From contig NZ_RAHW01000002.1 of assembly GCF_004117875.1 (NCBI RefSeq), positions 496,001 through 560,000 of the forward strand: 64,000 bases of DNA. The letters are read 5' to 3'. The position numbers were made by a program, and so were the translations under genes. A model generated the notes under the pieces. That model was given only the letters and a program-made list of their open reading frames with translations, had not been told where the DNA came from and searched no databases. The stretch is from Geomonas oryzae (GTDB lineage: Bacteria > Desulfobacterota > Desulfuromonadia > Geobacterales > Geobacteraceae). This document shows, piece by piece, positions 22,490 through 32,416 of this stretch (positions within the stretch are counted from its first letter, which is position 1; every line of letters begins with the position of its first letter).

Positions 22490-23380
22490 TTACAGTATGG
22501 CGGCGCCGAAGGCCGAGGCGGCAAGCTCGACGGCGATTTTCGCGGTGCGGTTACTGTGATCGAGGATCGGGTTGATCTCGACGATATCCATCGAGCTTAA
22601 AAGTCCGGTATCGGCGATGATCTCCATCAACAGCTGCGCCTCCCGGTAGGTTATGCCGCCGGGCGCCGTGGTCCCCACCCCGGGCACCTCGAGGGGATCG
22701 AGCCCGTCCAGGTCGAGGCTCACGTGCAGCCGCGTCCTGTGGGCGAGCCTTCCCAGCGCCTCGCGCGCAACCGCCGCCATGCCGCGTTCATCGATGTCGC
22801 GCATGGTGTAGGCCATGATGCCGCTTTCGCGCAGGCGCACCCTTTCCTGCGGATCGAGCTCCCGAAGCCCGATGATGATGATGTCGGAGGCGTGAAGTTT
22901 CGGCCCGGGGCGCCCCACGTCGACCAGCTCTGGGAACCCCTCGCCCAAAAGTGCGGCGAGCGCCATGCCGTGGATGTTGCCGGTTATCGTGCTTTGCGGC
23001 GTGTTGAAATCGGCATGTGCGTCCACCCAGATCACCGCGGCCGGATGCTCGTCGGTGACCCCGCCGATCGACCCTACCGACATGGAATGGTCTCCCCCCA
23101 TGAAAATGGGAAGATACCCCTGCGCCACGGCACTCGCTCCCGCCCGGTAGACGGTCTCGCAAACCGCCGTGATCGAGGGGAGGTAGCGCTGCTCACGCTC
23201 CGCGCCGAGGACGTCCCTGACCGGAACCGGCAGATTCCCCATGTCCTCGACCAGGTACCCAAGCCCCGAGAGGCGCGCCGCAAGGCCCGCGTAGCGAAGG
23301 GCACCGGGCCCAAGGTCCACGCCGCGCTGTTCCTGTCCCAGGTCGACCGGGACCCCTATCATCCTGATGCTGTTCTCCAT
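22490..23380 (-). CDS. rocF: Arginase
   Basis: A 296-residue ureohydrolase splitting arginine into ornithine and urea. Binuclear manganese motifs are complete: [10 protein letters not shown] (near residue 105), [11 protein letters not shown] (near 130) and SLDLDGLDP (near 235). [14 protein letters not shown] and GIxYREAxxLME agree with arginase rather than agmatinase. ATG 23380 is chosen over ATG 23386 because AAAGGA lies 6 nt before it and abuts the other. It starts 17 bp after the ornithine cyclodeaminase gene, so the pair forms an arginine-to-proline route. Confidence 0.93.
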   Translation of the reverse strand: MENSIRMIGVPVDLGQEQRGVDLGPGALRYAGLAARLSGLGYLVEDMGNLPVPVRDVLGAEREQRYLPSITAVCETVYRAGASAVAQGYLPIFMGGDHSMSVGSIGGVTDEHPAAVIWVDAHADFNTPQSTITGNIHGMALAALLGEGFPELVDVGRPGPKLHASDIIIIGLRELDPQERVRLRESGIMAYTMRDIDERGMAAVAREALGRLAHRTRLHVSLDLDGLDPLEVPGVGTTAPGGITYREAQLLMEIIADTGLLSSMDIVEINPILDHSNRTAKIAVELAASAFGAAIL

Positions 23381-23397
23381 CTTCATTCCTTTACAGG

Positions 23398-24507
23398 CTA
23401 TCCCTGCTTTTTCAGGTGGTTCCAGAGGTTCACGACGAAGTCCTGCGCGTTGGTCAAAAGCCCGACCGCCTGCGCCGAGCCCCGGTTCGCCAGCTTGTCC
23501 ACGGAAAACTCCGTCATATCCACCACGTAGAAGTAAACCGGGCGGACCGACCCGTCCTCCTCGACGCGGTAGCTCGGCACCATGTTCCCGAAGGCGATGG
23601 AATGGAGCTGCGTCGCGATGGCGAGCACGGTGGTCGCCTTCCTGGCGTGCACCCGCATGGCGTCCTGGGCCTGGTACGCATCCTGGATCACGCCCGGGAG
23701 CGGGCCGTCGTCGCGTATCGAGCCGGCGAGGACGTAGGGTATCCCCTTCCTCGCGCAGGCGCACATGACCCCGTCGTCAAGCCTCAGCTTGTCGATCAGC
23801 TGCGGAATCCCTCCCGCCATGCGCGCCTGGTTGATGATGTCGAGGTGGTTGTAGTGCCCCATCGGCATGATCGCCTGGGTGTAGATGTTCTGCCCGAGGC
23901 CGGTGCGGAAGCGGGCCGCCTCGAGGTCGTGGGTAGCGAGGGCGTTACCGGCAAGGAGGGCGTGGCAGTATCCCGCTTCGAAGAGCCCCTGCATGGCGTT
24001 ACGTGAATCCATGTCGAAGGCGACCGCAGGCCCAAGCACCCAGACGATGTAGCCGTGGTCGCGGTCGTGGCGAAGCACCTGGTACAGCTCGTCGTAAGAG
24101 CGGGAAAACGGGGTCTCGCGGGTCCCCCGGCTTCGGAAGGAGAACTTGTCTGCGAAGGGCTCGGATAGGTTCAGAAATCCCCCGATGTGCAGGTAGATCC
24201 CCTCCTCGCCGTTCTCGGTCCGCCCCACCAACACCTGGTCTCCCTTTTTTACCCGGCGCGGTTCGACCACCTCGAGCCGTCTTCCGGATAGGACGATGAC
24301 GCAGTCCATGCGGCTTTCCGGGGCGAGAAGCCACTCCCCTCCCCCCATATGCACGTATTCCGGGTGGTTCGAGGTGGCGTGGAAATTCTCCGGCAGGACT
24401 CCGTCCGCAGGTGCCGGGACCACCTTCGCCGCAGGTGCCGCTGCGAGCTTCGGACGGCGGAAGTCCGGCGGGTTGTAGGAAGGGATAACGCCACTTCTAT
24501 CTGACAT
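23398..24507 (-). CDS. Archaeal-type ornithine cyclodeaminase (LOR/SDH, TIGR00300-like)
   Basis: A 369-residue protein. The central and C-terminal parts have the LOR/SDH / TIGR00300 signature [20 protein letters not shown] (about residue 180), followed by [20 protein letters not shown] and [23 protein letters not shown]. Members related to the C-terminal half of cyanobacterial AgrE/ArgZ, and their archaeal homologues, convert ornithine to proline and ammonia with NAD. This one lacks an N-terminal arginine dihydrolase domain. Partnership with the arginase gene 17 bp downstream strongly supports ornithine as substrate. Start at 24507 with AAGGAGC 7 nt upstream. Confidence 0.82.
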   Translation of the reverse strand: MSDRSGVIPSYNPPDFRRPKLAAAPAAKVVPAPADGVLPENFHATSNHPEYVHMGGGEWLLAPESRMDCVIVLSGRRLEVVEPRRVKKGDQVLVGRTENGEEGIYLHIGGFLNLSEPFADKFSFRSRGTRETPFSRSYDELYQVLRHDRDHGYIVWVLGPAVAFDMDSRNAMQGLFEAGYCHALLAGNALATHDLEAARFRTGLGQNIYTQAIMPMGHYNHLDIINQARMAGGIPQLIDKLRLDDGVMCACARKGIPYVLAGSIRDDGPLPGVIQDAYQAQDAMRVHARKATTVLAIATQLHSIAFGNMVPSYRVEEDGSVRPVYFYVVDMTEFSVDKLANRGSAQAVGLLTNAQDFVVNLWNHLKKQG

Positions 24508-24577
24508 ATGCACGCTCCTTCACTCTCATTTTCGGCAGGCATCTGCCTGGGGAAAACTGTAGCATGCCATTCATCAG

Positions 24578-24606
24578 TTACAACGGTTGCGGCCCACGGT
24601 TATAAT
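24578..24606 (+). promoter_or_regulatory. Candidate promoter for the chemoreceptor gene
   Basis: TTACAA, 17 bp, and a perfect TATAAT in the divergent gap, about 110 bp before the chemoreceptor start. Confidence 0.5.
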
Positions 24607-24720
24607 AAAACAATACTAATCCCAGATACATTCAAGTATTCAGACGATGCGCCGAAAAGTCCAATAATGGATGTACTGCCGCTACAGAACAAAAATCCTG
24701 GCAGTATGAAGGAGCCAAGC

Positions 24721-26364
24721 ATGAAATTCTGGATGGACCTGAAAGTGAAAACTAAGTGTCTCGTACTGGTAACCATCGCTGTGGCCACACTGATAGCCAT
24801 CGTCGGAGCCGGCCTGCACAAGATGAAGCTCATGGCCGGAAACGAGCACGACATGAGCGATTCGGTGGCCCAGGTGGAGATCATCAACAACCTGAAGAAC
24901 GATCTCCTAGCCATCAGGCTTGACCTGGTTTACATGATGCTGCTGGAAGACCCGGCCCTGATAAAGGAAAAAGCCGACGACCTTGCGCAACGCAAGAAGA
25001 ACATCGAGGAGGGACAGGCCAAGTTCCTCAAGTTCAACCTGGAGCCCAAGGAGAAGGAACTGATCCAGCTCTTCAAGCAGGGGTACGAACAGTACCTCGC
25101 CCAGGGGAGCAAGCTGCAGCAGATGAGCCAGGATTCCCTGGGTAACGTCGAGGCGCGCAGGGCAACGGTCAAGTTCGCCACGGAGTCGGTGGCGCCGCTT
25201 TACAAGAGCCCGGCCGCCGCCGTCTCCGACCTCGTCGCCTTCAACTCCAAGGAGGCCGTGGACACCTACCAGAAAGACCTCGCCGGATACCACGCCTCGC
25301 AGGTGTTCCTGGTGGTGCTGACCCTCGCGGCGGCCCTGTTCATGGCGCTGGTCGGGTACCTGATCGCGAACTCGATCAGCGTCCCGCTGAAAAAGGTCTT
25401 CGACACCCTGGCGCAGGTGGCTGCGGGCGACCTTACCGCCCGTTCCGACATCAACACACGTGACGAGATGGGGATGCTGGCCGCAGAAGTAAACGAGATG
25501 GCCGGGAAACTGAACGACACGCTGACCCGGGTCGTGGAGAACTCGCACGAGGTCGCAGCGGCCGCGAACCAGCTTCACTCGACCTCGGAGCAGATCGCGA
25601 CCGGCGCGGAAGAAGTGGCGGCGCAGACCGGCACGGTGGCGACCGCGAGCGAAGAGATGGCGGCCACCTCCTCCGAGATCGCGCAGAGCTGCCACATGGC
25701 CGCGACGGGAGGTGCGGAGGCGACCGGCCGCGCGCGGGACGGCAGGATGGTCGTCGAGCAGACCGTGCAGGTCATGAACCGGATCGCCACCCAGGTGAAG
25801 GCCTCCGCCTCCACGGTGGAGGGGTTGGGTGAGCGCAGCGACCAGATAGGGGCCATCATCGGCACCATCGAGGACATAGCCGATCAGACGAACCTTTTGG
25901 CCCTCAACGCGGCCATCGAGGCGGCACGCGCCGGCGAACAGGGCCGCGGCTTCGCCGTCGTAGCGGACGAGGTACGGGCGCTCGCCGAGCGCACCACCCG
26001 CGCCACCCGCGAGATCGGCGAGATGATCAAGTCGATCCAGTCCGAGACAAAAGCGGCGGTTTCCGCCATGGAGGAAGGGGTCCGCGAGGTGGAAAGCGGG
26101 ACCCGCGAGGCGGCGAAATCGGGGCAATCGCTCGAGGAGATCCTGCGGCAGATCAGCGAGGTGACCGAGCAGGTGAACCAGATCGCCACAGCCGCCGAGG
26201 AACAGACCGCCACCACCGGGGAAATCACCAACAACATCCTGCAGATCACCGAGGTGGTGCAGGACACCTCCAAGGGCGCCCACACCTGCGCCACCGCGGC
26301 GAGCCACCTGGCCGGACTCTCGCAGGACCTGCAGCGCCTGGTGGGTCAGTTCAGGCTCGCCTGA
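24721..26364 (+). CDS. Methyl-accepting chemotaxis protein
   Basis: A 547-residue transmembrane chemoreceptor. TM1 (about 12-33) leads to a periplasmic four-helix-bundle-like domain (about 35-190), TM2 (about 200-222, [21 protein letters not shown]), HAMP (about 215-270) and a cytoplasmic signalling domain. The hairpin tip is [32 protein letters not shown]. There is no C-terminal CheR/CheB pentapeptide. Its ligand is unknown. It is divergent from the arginase pair, so a link to arginine is only positional. AAGGAGCC precedes ATG 24721. Confidence 0.95.
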   Translation: MKFWMDLKVKTKCLVLVTIAVATLIAIVGAGLHKMKLMAGNEHDMSDSVAQVEIINNLKNDLLAIRLDLVYMMLLEDPALIKEKADDLAQRKKNIEEGQAKFLKFNLEPKEKELIQLFKQGYEQYLAQGSKLQQMSQDSLGNVEARRATVKFATESVAPLYKSPAAAVSDLVAFNSKEAVDTYQKDLAGYHASQVFLVVLTLAAALFMALVGYLIANSISVPLKKVFDTLAQVAAGDLTARSDINTRDEMGMLAAEVNEMAGKLNDTLTRVVENSHEVAAAANQLHSTSEQIATGAEEVAAQTGTVATASEEMAATSSEIAQSCHMAATGGAEATGRARDGRMVVEQTVQVMNRIATQVKASASTVEGLGERSDQIGAIIGTIEDIADQTNLLALNAAIEAARAGEQGRGFAVVADEVRALAERTTRATREIGEMIKSIQSETKAAVSAMEEGVREVESGTREAAKSGQSLEEILRQISEVTEQVNQIATAAEEQTATTGEITNNILQITEVVQDTSKGAHTCATAASHLAGLSQDLQRLVGQFRLA

Positions 26365-26414
26365 TCGGGTTACCAGGGGAAGCCTCCGCACAGGCGGAGG
26401 ACGACGACACGACA

Positions 26415-26448
26415 GAAGGCGGCCGGCGCGAAAGCGCGGGCCGCCTTT
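26415..26448. terminator. Bidirectional terminator between convergent genes
   Basis: AAGGCGGCC and GGCCGCCTT arms with inner CGCG pairs around AAAG, followed by TACTTT, between the chemoreceptor and the desulfidase gene. Confidence 0.8.
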
Positions 26449-26451
26449 ACT

Positions 26452-27747
26452 TTACCCTCTCGGGGCGCCGCGCCTTTTTTCCAGCATGATGCTCAACATG
26501 GTGTCGTCGGCCCGGGACATGCCGTCGTCGGTGATCCGGCTCAAGTTGCGGATGGTCTCCTCGGCGCTCGCGCCCACGAAACCCTCCTCCTCGGTGATGC
26601 CGTGCCCGGACAGGGCCATGTAGGCGGCACGGATCGAGGCATCGGTAGAGCTCACCACCTTCAGGGCGCATCCCCCCTTGGCCCCGTCGCACAGCATCCC
26701 GCCGATGTCGCTTATGATGGTATTGACCGCGAGGTTCATCTTCTCTATGTCCGCACCCGCCTGCTGATAGACGATGGCGACGGCCGCGCCGACGCCCGCA
26801 GCGATGGCGCAGCCGCAGATGGGGGCCAGGTCCCCGGTGTGGCACTTTATGTAGGCGTTTACCAGGTGCGACAGGGCGATGCTCTTCAGGATGGTCTCTT
26901 CGGGGATCCGGAAGAAGAGCCCGACGTTGTAGGGGACGAGGATCGCCACGATCCCCTGGTTGCCGCTGCCGCCGCTGGACATGACGGGAAAGGAGAGCCC
27001 GGCCATGCGGGCGTCCGATGCGGAAGCGGTGAGGATCTTGCTCGACGAGACTACGTCGGAGAGCAGAAAGCCCTTCCTTACCAGTTCCTCGACGTAATAC
27101 CCCACCTTGGTGAGCGCCTTCCCCGCCTCCGCTATGCGCAGGTTCATCTCCACGCCCCGCTTCAAGTAGGCGAGGTCGTCGTCATCCACCTCTTCGAGCA
27201 GGGATATGAGGCCGGAGAGGGTCATCTCCTTCAGTTCGGCGCGGTAGCGGTGGTTCTCCTCCCCTGCCGAGTCGCGCTCGACCTGTACGAGGACCTCCCC
27301 GTCGCGCTCCAGTCTGACCAGGTTGGTATGCCCACCCGCCAGCACGGCGCGAGCCACGCCGCCACCCTTGTGAACGGTGACGTCGATATAAAGCCCCCCC
27401 TCCCCTTCCGCGAGCGAGACGCAGACCTCGCCCCGCTCCACGAGGAGCTTCGCCTGCCGCAGGAGATCCTCGGTGGCGCCGGAGAGAATCTCCATCTTGA
27501 GCTCCGGTCGGGCGACGAGCGCTCCCAGTGCCGCGGCGATGACGTTTCCCTTGAGCCCGCCGGTCTCGGGCACGGTGACGGCGAAGCCGTTTTTGAAGAC
27601 GCCGGGATCGGCGCGCACCGTGACCCGTTCCGGTTCGCCGTCCAGCAGTGCGGCGGCAAGGCTCGCGGCATAAGCCACGGCAATCGGCTCGGTGCACCCG
27701 AGCGCCGGAAAAACCTCGTGCTTTATCACCTCACGGTACATCCCCAT
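26452..27747 (-). CDS. CyuA-like L-cysteine desulfidase (UPF0597 / serine dehydratase alpha-like)
   Basis: A 431-residue protein of the UPF0597 (YhaM/CyuA) family, [4Fe-4S] enzymes related to serine dehydratase alpha chains. They break cysteine down to pyruvate, sulfide and ammonia. It shows ALGCTEPIAVAYA at the N-terminus, the glycine-rich SSGGSGNQGI (near residue 270), and cysteines in CHTGDLAPICGCAIAAGVGA (near 320) and GGMLCDGAKGGCALKV (near 360) that fit a cluster. The start at 27747 has GGAGGGGAT upstream; ATG 27741 is an alternative. Confidence 0.88.
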   Translation of the reverse strand: MGMYREVIKHEVFPALGCTEPIAVAYAASLAAALLDGEPERVTVRADPGVFKNGFAVTVPETGGLKGNVIAAALGALVARPELKMEILSGATEDLLRQAKLLVERGEVCVSLAEGEGGLYIDVTVHKGGGVARAVLAGGHTNLVRLERDGEVLVQVERDSAGEENHRYRAELKEMTLSGLISLLEEVDDDDLAYLKRGVEMNLRIAEAGKALTKVGYYVEELVRKGFLLSDVVSSSKILTASASDARMAGLSFPVMSSGGSGNQGIVAILVPYNVGLFFRIPEETILKSIALSHLVNAYIKCHTGDLAPICGCAIAAGVGAAVAIVYQQAGADIEKMNLAVNTIISDIGGMLCDGAKGGCALKVVSSTDASIRAAYMALSGHGITEEEGFVGASAEETIRNLSRITDDGMSRADDTMLSIMLEKRRGAPRG

Positions 27748-27920
27748 ATCCCCTCCCGAGACTCGATTCGTGGCCGCAACGTCTGCGCCGAACGGCATGG
27801 CGACTTGCGTTTTCGCGACGGGACTTTTATACCTTCAGCGGCGGTGGAAAAGCAAAACATTTCCACACGGAGAACGTGGAAATACCGCCGGCGAACAAAG
27901 GTTAACGGGCCAGAAATCCC

Positions 27921-27949
27921 TTTACAATTACAGGTCGCTTCTATATCAT
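27921..27949 (+). promoter_or_regulatory. Probable lepA-lepB promoter
   Basis: TTTACA, 17 bp, TATCAT (each one mismatch from consensus), 33 bp before the lepA start. A TTTCCAC / GTGGAAA inverted repeat lies just upstream at about 27869-27893. Confidence 0.6.
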
Positions 27950-27982
27950 TCATGAGTTAATCTCCGCGTGATAAAGGACAAT

Positions 27983-29782
27983 ATGGTAATCGAGCATATC
28001 CGCAACTTTTCCATCATCGCCCACATCGACCATGGCAAGTCGACCATCGCCGACCGCCTTCTCGAATTCACCGGCACCCTCTCCTCCCGAGAAAAGCAGG
28101 ACCAGTTCCTGGACAAGATGGACCTGGAACGCGAACGCGGCATCACCATCAAGGCCCAGACCGTCCGGCTCAACTACCGTGCCGATGACGGCAAGGATTA
28201 CATCCTCAACCTGATCGATACCCCGGGCCACGTGGACTTCACCTACGAGGTCTCCCGCTCCCTCACCGCCTGCGAAGGAGGGCTTCTCGTCGTGGACGCT
28301 TCCCAAGGGGTGGAGGCGCAGACCCTCGCGAACGTCTACCTGGCGCTCGACGCAAACCTCGAGGTGTTCGTCGTCCTGAACAAGATCGACCTCCCCGCCG
28401 CCGAACCGGACCGCGTGAAGGCGGAGATCGAGGAGATCATCGGTCTCGACACCCATGACGCCGTGCTTGCCAGCGCGAAAGAAGGGATCGGCACCAAGGA
28501 CATCCTGGAAGAGATCGTCAAGAAGATCCCGCCGCCGCAGGGTGACCCGGGCAAGCCGCTGAAGGCGCTCCTCTTCGACTCCTGGTACGACCAGTACCAA
28601 GGCGTCATCATCCTGGTGCGCATCGTGGACGGAACCCTGAAAAAGGGCGACAAGATCCAGCTCATGTCGAACCGCAAGTCCTACGAGGTGCTGAAGGCCG
28701 GCGTCTTCGCCCCGGACATGCGCGAGACCCCGGCACTCACCGCGGGCGAGGTAGGCTTCATCATCGCGGGCATCCGCGAGGTCGCCGACGCCAAGGTAGG
28801 CGACACGGTGACGCTTCTGCACAACCCCTGCGACGCGGCACTCCCCGGCTACAAGGAAGTGAAGCCGATGGTGTTCTCGGGGCTCTACCCCATCGACACC
28901 GCCCAGTACGAGAACCTGCGCGACGCGCTCGCGAAACTCAAGCTGAACGACTCCTCCTTCTCCTACGACCCGGAGACCTCGCTGGCGCTCGGCTTCGGCT
29001 TCCGCTGCGGCTTCCTCGGTCTTTTACACATGGAGATCATCCAGGAACGCCTTGAGCGCGAGTTCAACCTGGAGCTCATCACCACCGCCCCTACGGTCGT
29101 GTACCGCGTGCACCTGACCGACGGGAGCATGATCAGCATCCAGAGTGCGAACCAGCTCCCGCCGACCCAGGAGATCGCCTACGTCGAGGAGCCCTTCATC
29201 CTCGCCTCGATCCACGTCCCGAACGAGTTCGTGGGGGGGATCCTCGCCCTTTGCGAGGAGAAGCGCGGCGTGCAGCGCGAGATCAAGTACCTGACGCCGA
29301 CCCGCGTCATGGTCGTGTACGAGCTTCCGCTGAACGAGGTTGTGCTCGATTTCTACGACCGTCTGAAGTCGATCACCAAGGGGTACGCGTCGCTCGACTA
29401 CGAGTTACTCAACTACCGCCAGAGCGAACTGCAGCGCCTGAACATCATGATCAACGGCGAGGTGGTGGACGCGCTCTCGCTCATCATCCACAAGGACAAG
29501 GCCTATTACAGAGGCCGCGAGCTCGTCTCCAAGATGAAGGAACTGATCCCGCGCCAGATGTTCGAGATCGCGATCCAGGCTGCGGTGGGGACCAAGGTCA
29601 TCGCCCGTGAGACGGTCAAGGCGATGAGAAAGGACGTCCTCGCCAAGTGCTACGGCGGCGACATCACGAGGAAGCGGAAACTTTTGGAGAAGCAGAAGGA
29701 AGGCAAGAAGCGCATGAAGAACGTCGGGAACGTGGAACTGCCGCAAGAGGCGTTCCTCGCCATCCTGAAAGTCGAAGGGTAG
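27983..29782 (+). CDS. lepA: Elongation factor 4 (LepA)
   Basis: A 599-residue translational GTPase that back-translocates or rescues stalled ribosomes. GTPase motifs: AHIDHGKST (G1), RGITI (G2), DTPGHVDF (G3), NKIDLP (G4). Domain II and the EF-G-like III and V domains follow. The LepA-specific C-terminal domain ends [16 protein letters not shown] followed by [19 protein letters not shown] 27983 is preferred over GTG 27968 because AAAGGAC lies 5 nt before it. It is followed 53 bp later by lepB, the classic lepAB order. Confidence 0.98.
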   Translation: MVIEHIRNFSIIAHIDHGKSTIADRLLEFTGTLSSREKQDQFLDKMDLERERGITIKAQTVRLNYRADDGKDYILNLIDTPGHVDFTYEVSRSLTACEGGLLVVDASQGVEAQTLANVYLALDANLEVFVVLNKIDLPAAEPDRVKAEIEEIIGLDTHDAVLASAKEGIGTKDILEEIVKKIPPPQGDPGKPLKALLFDSWYDQYQGVIILVRIVDGTLKKGDKIQLMSNRKSYEVLKAGVFAPDMRETPALTAGEVGFIIAGIREVADAKVGDTVTLLHNPCDAALPGYKEVKPMVFSGLYPIDTAQYENLRDALAKLKLNDSSFSYDPETSLALGFGFRCGFLGLLHMEIIQERLEREFNLELITTAPTVVYRVHLTDGSMISIQSANQLPPTQEIAYVEEPFILASIHVPNEFVGGILALCEEKRGVQREIKYLTPTRVMVVYELPLNEVVLDFYDRLKSITKGYASLDYELLNYRQSELQRLNIMINGEVVDALSLIIHKDKAYYRGRELVSKMKELIPRQMFEIAIQAAVGTKVIARETVKAMRKDVLAKCYGGDITRKRKLLEKQKEGKKRMKNVGNVELPQEAFLAILKVEG

Positions 29783-29835
29783 CCACGAAGAGGACGTTTT
29801 CGCCCTCCCATCATCCAAAAAGGAAGCAACAGCAC

Positions 29836-30510
29836 ATGGAAGATTACAAGAACGTCTGCGAAGAAAAGCCCGCCGAACCTGCAGCGAAACCGGCCAAACC
29901 CGTCAAGGCGAAACACGTAGTCCGGGAGTATGCCGAATCCATCATCATCGCGGTCCTTCTCGCCCTGGTGATCCGCACCTTCATCGTGCAGGCGTTTAAG
30001 ATCCCCTCCGGCTCCATGGAGGACACCCTCGCCATCGGCGATCACCTGCTGGTCAACAAGTTCATCTACGGCACCAAGATCCCCTTCACCGACACGGAGA
30101 TCCTCAAGCTGCGCGATCCGAAGCAGGGCGACGTCATCGTGTTCCAGTATCCGGAGGATCCGTCCAAGGACTTCATCAAGCGCGTCATCGGCGTTCCGGG
30201 CGACGTGGTCGAGGTGAAGAACAAGCGGGTCTACGTGAACGGGAAGCTTTACGCCAACCCGCACGAGGTGCACAAGGAAGCCGACCTCATCCCGAAGGAG
30301 ATGAACCCGAGGGACTTCAGGGACCCGGTCACCGTCCCCCCCAACTCCTACTTCGTCATGGGTGACAACCGCGACCGTTCCTACGACAGCCGTTTCTGGG
30401 GCTTCGTGACGAGGGACAAGATCAAGGGTCTCGCCTTCATCAAGTACTGGTCCTGGGACAGCGAGAAGATGCGCCCGCGCCTGGGGGCGATAGGCAAGCT
30501 GATAGACTAA
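29836..30510 (+). CDS. lepB: Signal peptidase I
   Basis: A 224-residue membrane protease that removes signal peptides from secreted proteins. One N-terminal TM (about 33-52, IIIAVLLALVIRTFIVQAF) precedes the catalytic serine in IPSGSMEDTL. The general-base lysine is in KRVIGVPGDVV, and the late box is MGDNRDRSYDSRFWG. The charged Pro/Ala/Lys-rich N-terminus is cytoplasmic. Start at 29836 with AAGGAAG upstream. Confidence 0.97.
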   Translation: MEDYKNVCEEKPAEPAAKPAKPVKAKHVVREYAESIIIAVLLALVIRTFIVQAFKIPSGSMEDTLAIGDHLLVNKFIYGTKIPFTDTEILKLRDPKQGDVIVFQYPEDPSKDFIKRVIGVPGDVVEVKNKRVYVNGKLYANPHEVHKEADLIPKEMNPRDFRDPVTVPPNSYFVMGDNRDRSYDSRFWGFVTRDKIKGLAFIKYWSWDSEKMRPRLGAIGKLID

Positions 30511-30511
30511 A

Positions 30512-30542
30512 AGACGTTCAACGTTCAGCGTTCAACGTTCGC
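30512..30542. repeat. Heptamer TTCAACG repeat, left half
   Basis: CGTTCAA / CGTTCAG heptamers in tandem directly after lepB. Their reverse complement lies at 30819-30843, so the two halves bracket a 276-bp segment holding two terminators and a family A palindrome. Confidence 0.78.
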
Positions 30543-30556
30543 AGCCTCAACTCAAT

Positions 30557-30594
30557 AAGGGCCCTCTGCATTCCAGGGGGCCCTTTCTTGTTAT
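30557..30594 (+). terminator. Terminator after lepB
   Basis: AAGGGCCC and GGGGGCCCTT arms with an 11-nt loop, then TCTTGTT. Confidence 0.8.
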
Positions 30595-30636
30595 ACGGAA
30601 CGATCTCCGGTAACTGGCGCCGGGGAGAGTCCTCAT

Positions 30637-30749
30637 CCCCTCTCCCCTTGGGAGAGGGTGCCCGAAGGGCGGGTGAGGGCCTGGGCACAACGCTACATGT
30701 CACAGACAGCATCGCCCTCACCCTGGCCCTCTCCCGGAGGGAGAGGGGA
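30637..30749. repeat. GC-rich palindromic repeat, family A copy 3 (inverted)
   Basis: CCCCTCTCCCCTTGGGAGAG opens an arm running to CGGGTGAGGGC, opposed by GCCCTCACCCTGGCCC and CCGGAGGGAGAGGGG. The order of the two arm types is reversed relative to copies 1 and 2. Confidence 0.85.
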
Positions 30750-30772
30750 TGTGGACGCTTAGACCAGTGAAT

Positions 30773-30806
30773 AAAAAAAGCCCCTGCGCGCAAGCGTCAG
30801 GGGCTT
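30773..30806 (-). terminator. Terminator after the aminotransferase gene
   Basis: On the minus strand AAGCCCCTGACGC and GCGCAGGGGC arms are followed by TTTTTTT. Confidence 0.88.
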
Positions 30807-30818
30807 TTAAGTTTTAAC

Positions 30819-30843
30819 GTCGAACGTTGAACGTTGAACGTCA
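30819..30843. repeat. Heptamer repeat, right half
   Basis: GAACGTT heptamers in tandem, the reverse complement of 30512-30542. Confidence 0.78.
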
Positions 30844-30851
30844 GTTAGGTT

Positions 30852-32156
30852 TTAAGCCAGGTCCTGTGCACCTTTGTAGATGATGTCGAACAGTTCCGGG
30901 ATGTCCTCCTCGGCGATGCAGGAGAAGGCGATACGGAGGTCGGTCTTGGTGGTGGAGATGGCGCCGACGCCGTACTTCTCGAGCAGGTGCACGCGCAGCT
31001 TCTCGGAGTCCACGTGCTTCAGCTTCAGACACATGAAATAGCCGGAGTTGAACGGGTAGTAATCCCAGGCGCTGTCGTACTTGCCGCTGTTGAGCACTTC
31101 CTTGGTCTTGAGCGCACGCCCTTTCATGATCTGGAACTTCTCCTCTTTCTGCTTGAGGAAGTCCGGGGAACGCAGCGCCTCGATGACGAAGGTCTGGGAC
31201 GGATGCGGGCAGTTCGAGATGCGGGCACGGATGATACCCATCGCCTTCTTCTCGAGGGCGTTCATCACCGGTGCGTTCTCATAGTCATTGCCGTCGGCGA
31301 AGGTGACGAAACCGGTGCGGAAGCCCCATACGAACTCTTCCTTGGTGGCGCCGTCGAGCTTAACCGCGAGGATGCGCGGGTGGAGGTTGGCCAGCTTGCC
31401 GAAGAGCGACTCCTTCAGGCTGTCCTCGTAGAAGAGGCCGAAGTAGGCGTCGTCGGTGATGGCGACCACGTTGCAGCCGGCCTCGGCGACTTCCTTGATG
31501 GCGGCGACGAGAGCGTCGCCCTCGGCGACGGTCGGGGTGTAGCCGCTCGGGTTGTTCGGGAAGTTCAGGAGCACGATCACCTTCCCCTTCTCCTCGGCCG
31601 AGTTTTTCAGGACGGCCTTGAAGGCGTCGACGTCGTAGCCGCCCGCCGCGGTGAAGGTCGGGTACTTCTTGACGATGGCGCCGGAGCAGGTGCCGAAGGT
31701 CAGGTTGTAGTTGCCCCAGAGCATGTCCGGAAGGATCAGGTGGTCACCCTTGTCGACGAACATGTCGGCGACGATGGAGAGACCATGGGTGAGCGCGTTG
31801 GTGACGATCGGGTTGCTGAAATGCTTGCCGACCTGGCTCGGGTTCTCGCGCAGCATCTTCTCGCGCCAAAGCGCGCGGAGCTCGGGTTTGCCTGCCGGCG
31901 GAGCGTACGGGAAGATGTCCTTCGGATCGAAGGAGGTCAGCTTGTCCTGGATGCAGGAGAGGTACATCGGGCCGCCGTTCTCGGTGGCGATGCCGATGGT
32001 GGCATTGAACTTGTGGGCTTTTTCCTTGGCTTCAGCCGACTGGGTAAGGATTCCCTTGGGGAAGAAGAGGTTCTTGCCGAGATCGGACAGCATCTCCAGT
32101 ACGTGGGGGCTGTGCTGGGCCAGAGACTCGTTTAACTCCGCGGCTAATGGATTCAT
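30852..32156 (-). CDS. PLP-dependent class I/II aminotransferase
   Basis: A 434-residue fold-type I aminotransferase. Visible elements are PYAPPAGKPELRALWREKM (substrate side), LNFPNNPSGYTPT (the Asn that contacts PLP), AITDDAYFGLFYED, and KLDGATKEEFVWGFRTGFV. In that last segment the Lys after GAT is the likely Schiff-base residue and the Arg binds carboxylate. DLRIAFSC near the end holds the second substrate Arg. Its amino acid preference cannot be read from the sequence. The start at 32156 follows AGGAGGAATTTG. The longer reading is not supported. Confidence 0.9.
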   Translation of the reverse strand: MNPLAAELNESLAQHSPHVLEMLSDLGKNLFFPKGILTQSAEAKEKAHKFNATIGIATENGGPMYLSCIQDKLTSFDPKDIFPYAPPAGKPELRALWREKMLRENPSQVGKHFSNPIVTNALTHGLSIVADMFVDKGDHLILPDMLWGNYNLTFGTCSGAIVKKYPTFTAAGGYDVDAFKAVLKNSAEEKGKVIVLLNFPNNPSGYTPTVAEGDALVAAIKEVAEAGCNVVAITDDAYFGLFYEDSLKESLFGKLANLHPRILAVKLDGATKEEFVWGFRTGFVTFADGNDYENAPVMNALEKKAMGIIRARISNCPHPSQTFVIEALRSPDFLKQKEEKFQIMKGRALKTKEVLNSGKYDSAWDYYPFNSGYFMCLKLKHVDSEKLRVHLLEKYGVGAISTTKTDLRIAFSCIAEEDIPELFDIIYKGAQDLA

Positions 32157-32280
32157 CAAATTCCTCCTGAAGCTTAATGTGATATCGCCCGGGGGCATGA
32201 CCGCGGGTCGGGGCGGTCATAGACTCGCCATTAAAACCCGACGCCGGGCGGTTGTCAACGCTTAATGTGAGTAACAGGAT

Positions 32281-32370
32281 CCCCTCCCCCGGAGGGGGAG
32301 GGGCAGGGAGGGGGCGCGAAGCGTCTTGCACAGGCTCCCCCCTCCCAACCTCCCCCCTCCGGGGGGAGGA
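32281..32370. repeat. GC-rich palindromic repeat, family B copy 3
   Basis: CCCCTCCCCCGGAGGGGGAG plus GGGCAGGGAGGGGG faces CCCTCCCAACCTCCCCCC plus TCCGGGGGGAGGA across about 25 bp. It lies between the ApgM-like gene and the aminotransferase. Confidence 0.82.
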
Positions 32371-32416
32371 GTGACATCGCTATCTCCTCGAAGGGGTGGG
32401 GAGTAGAGCTCGCCGT

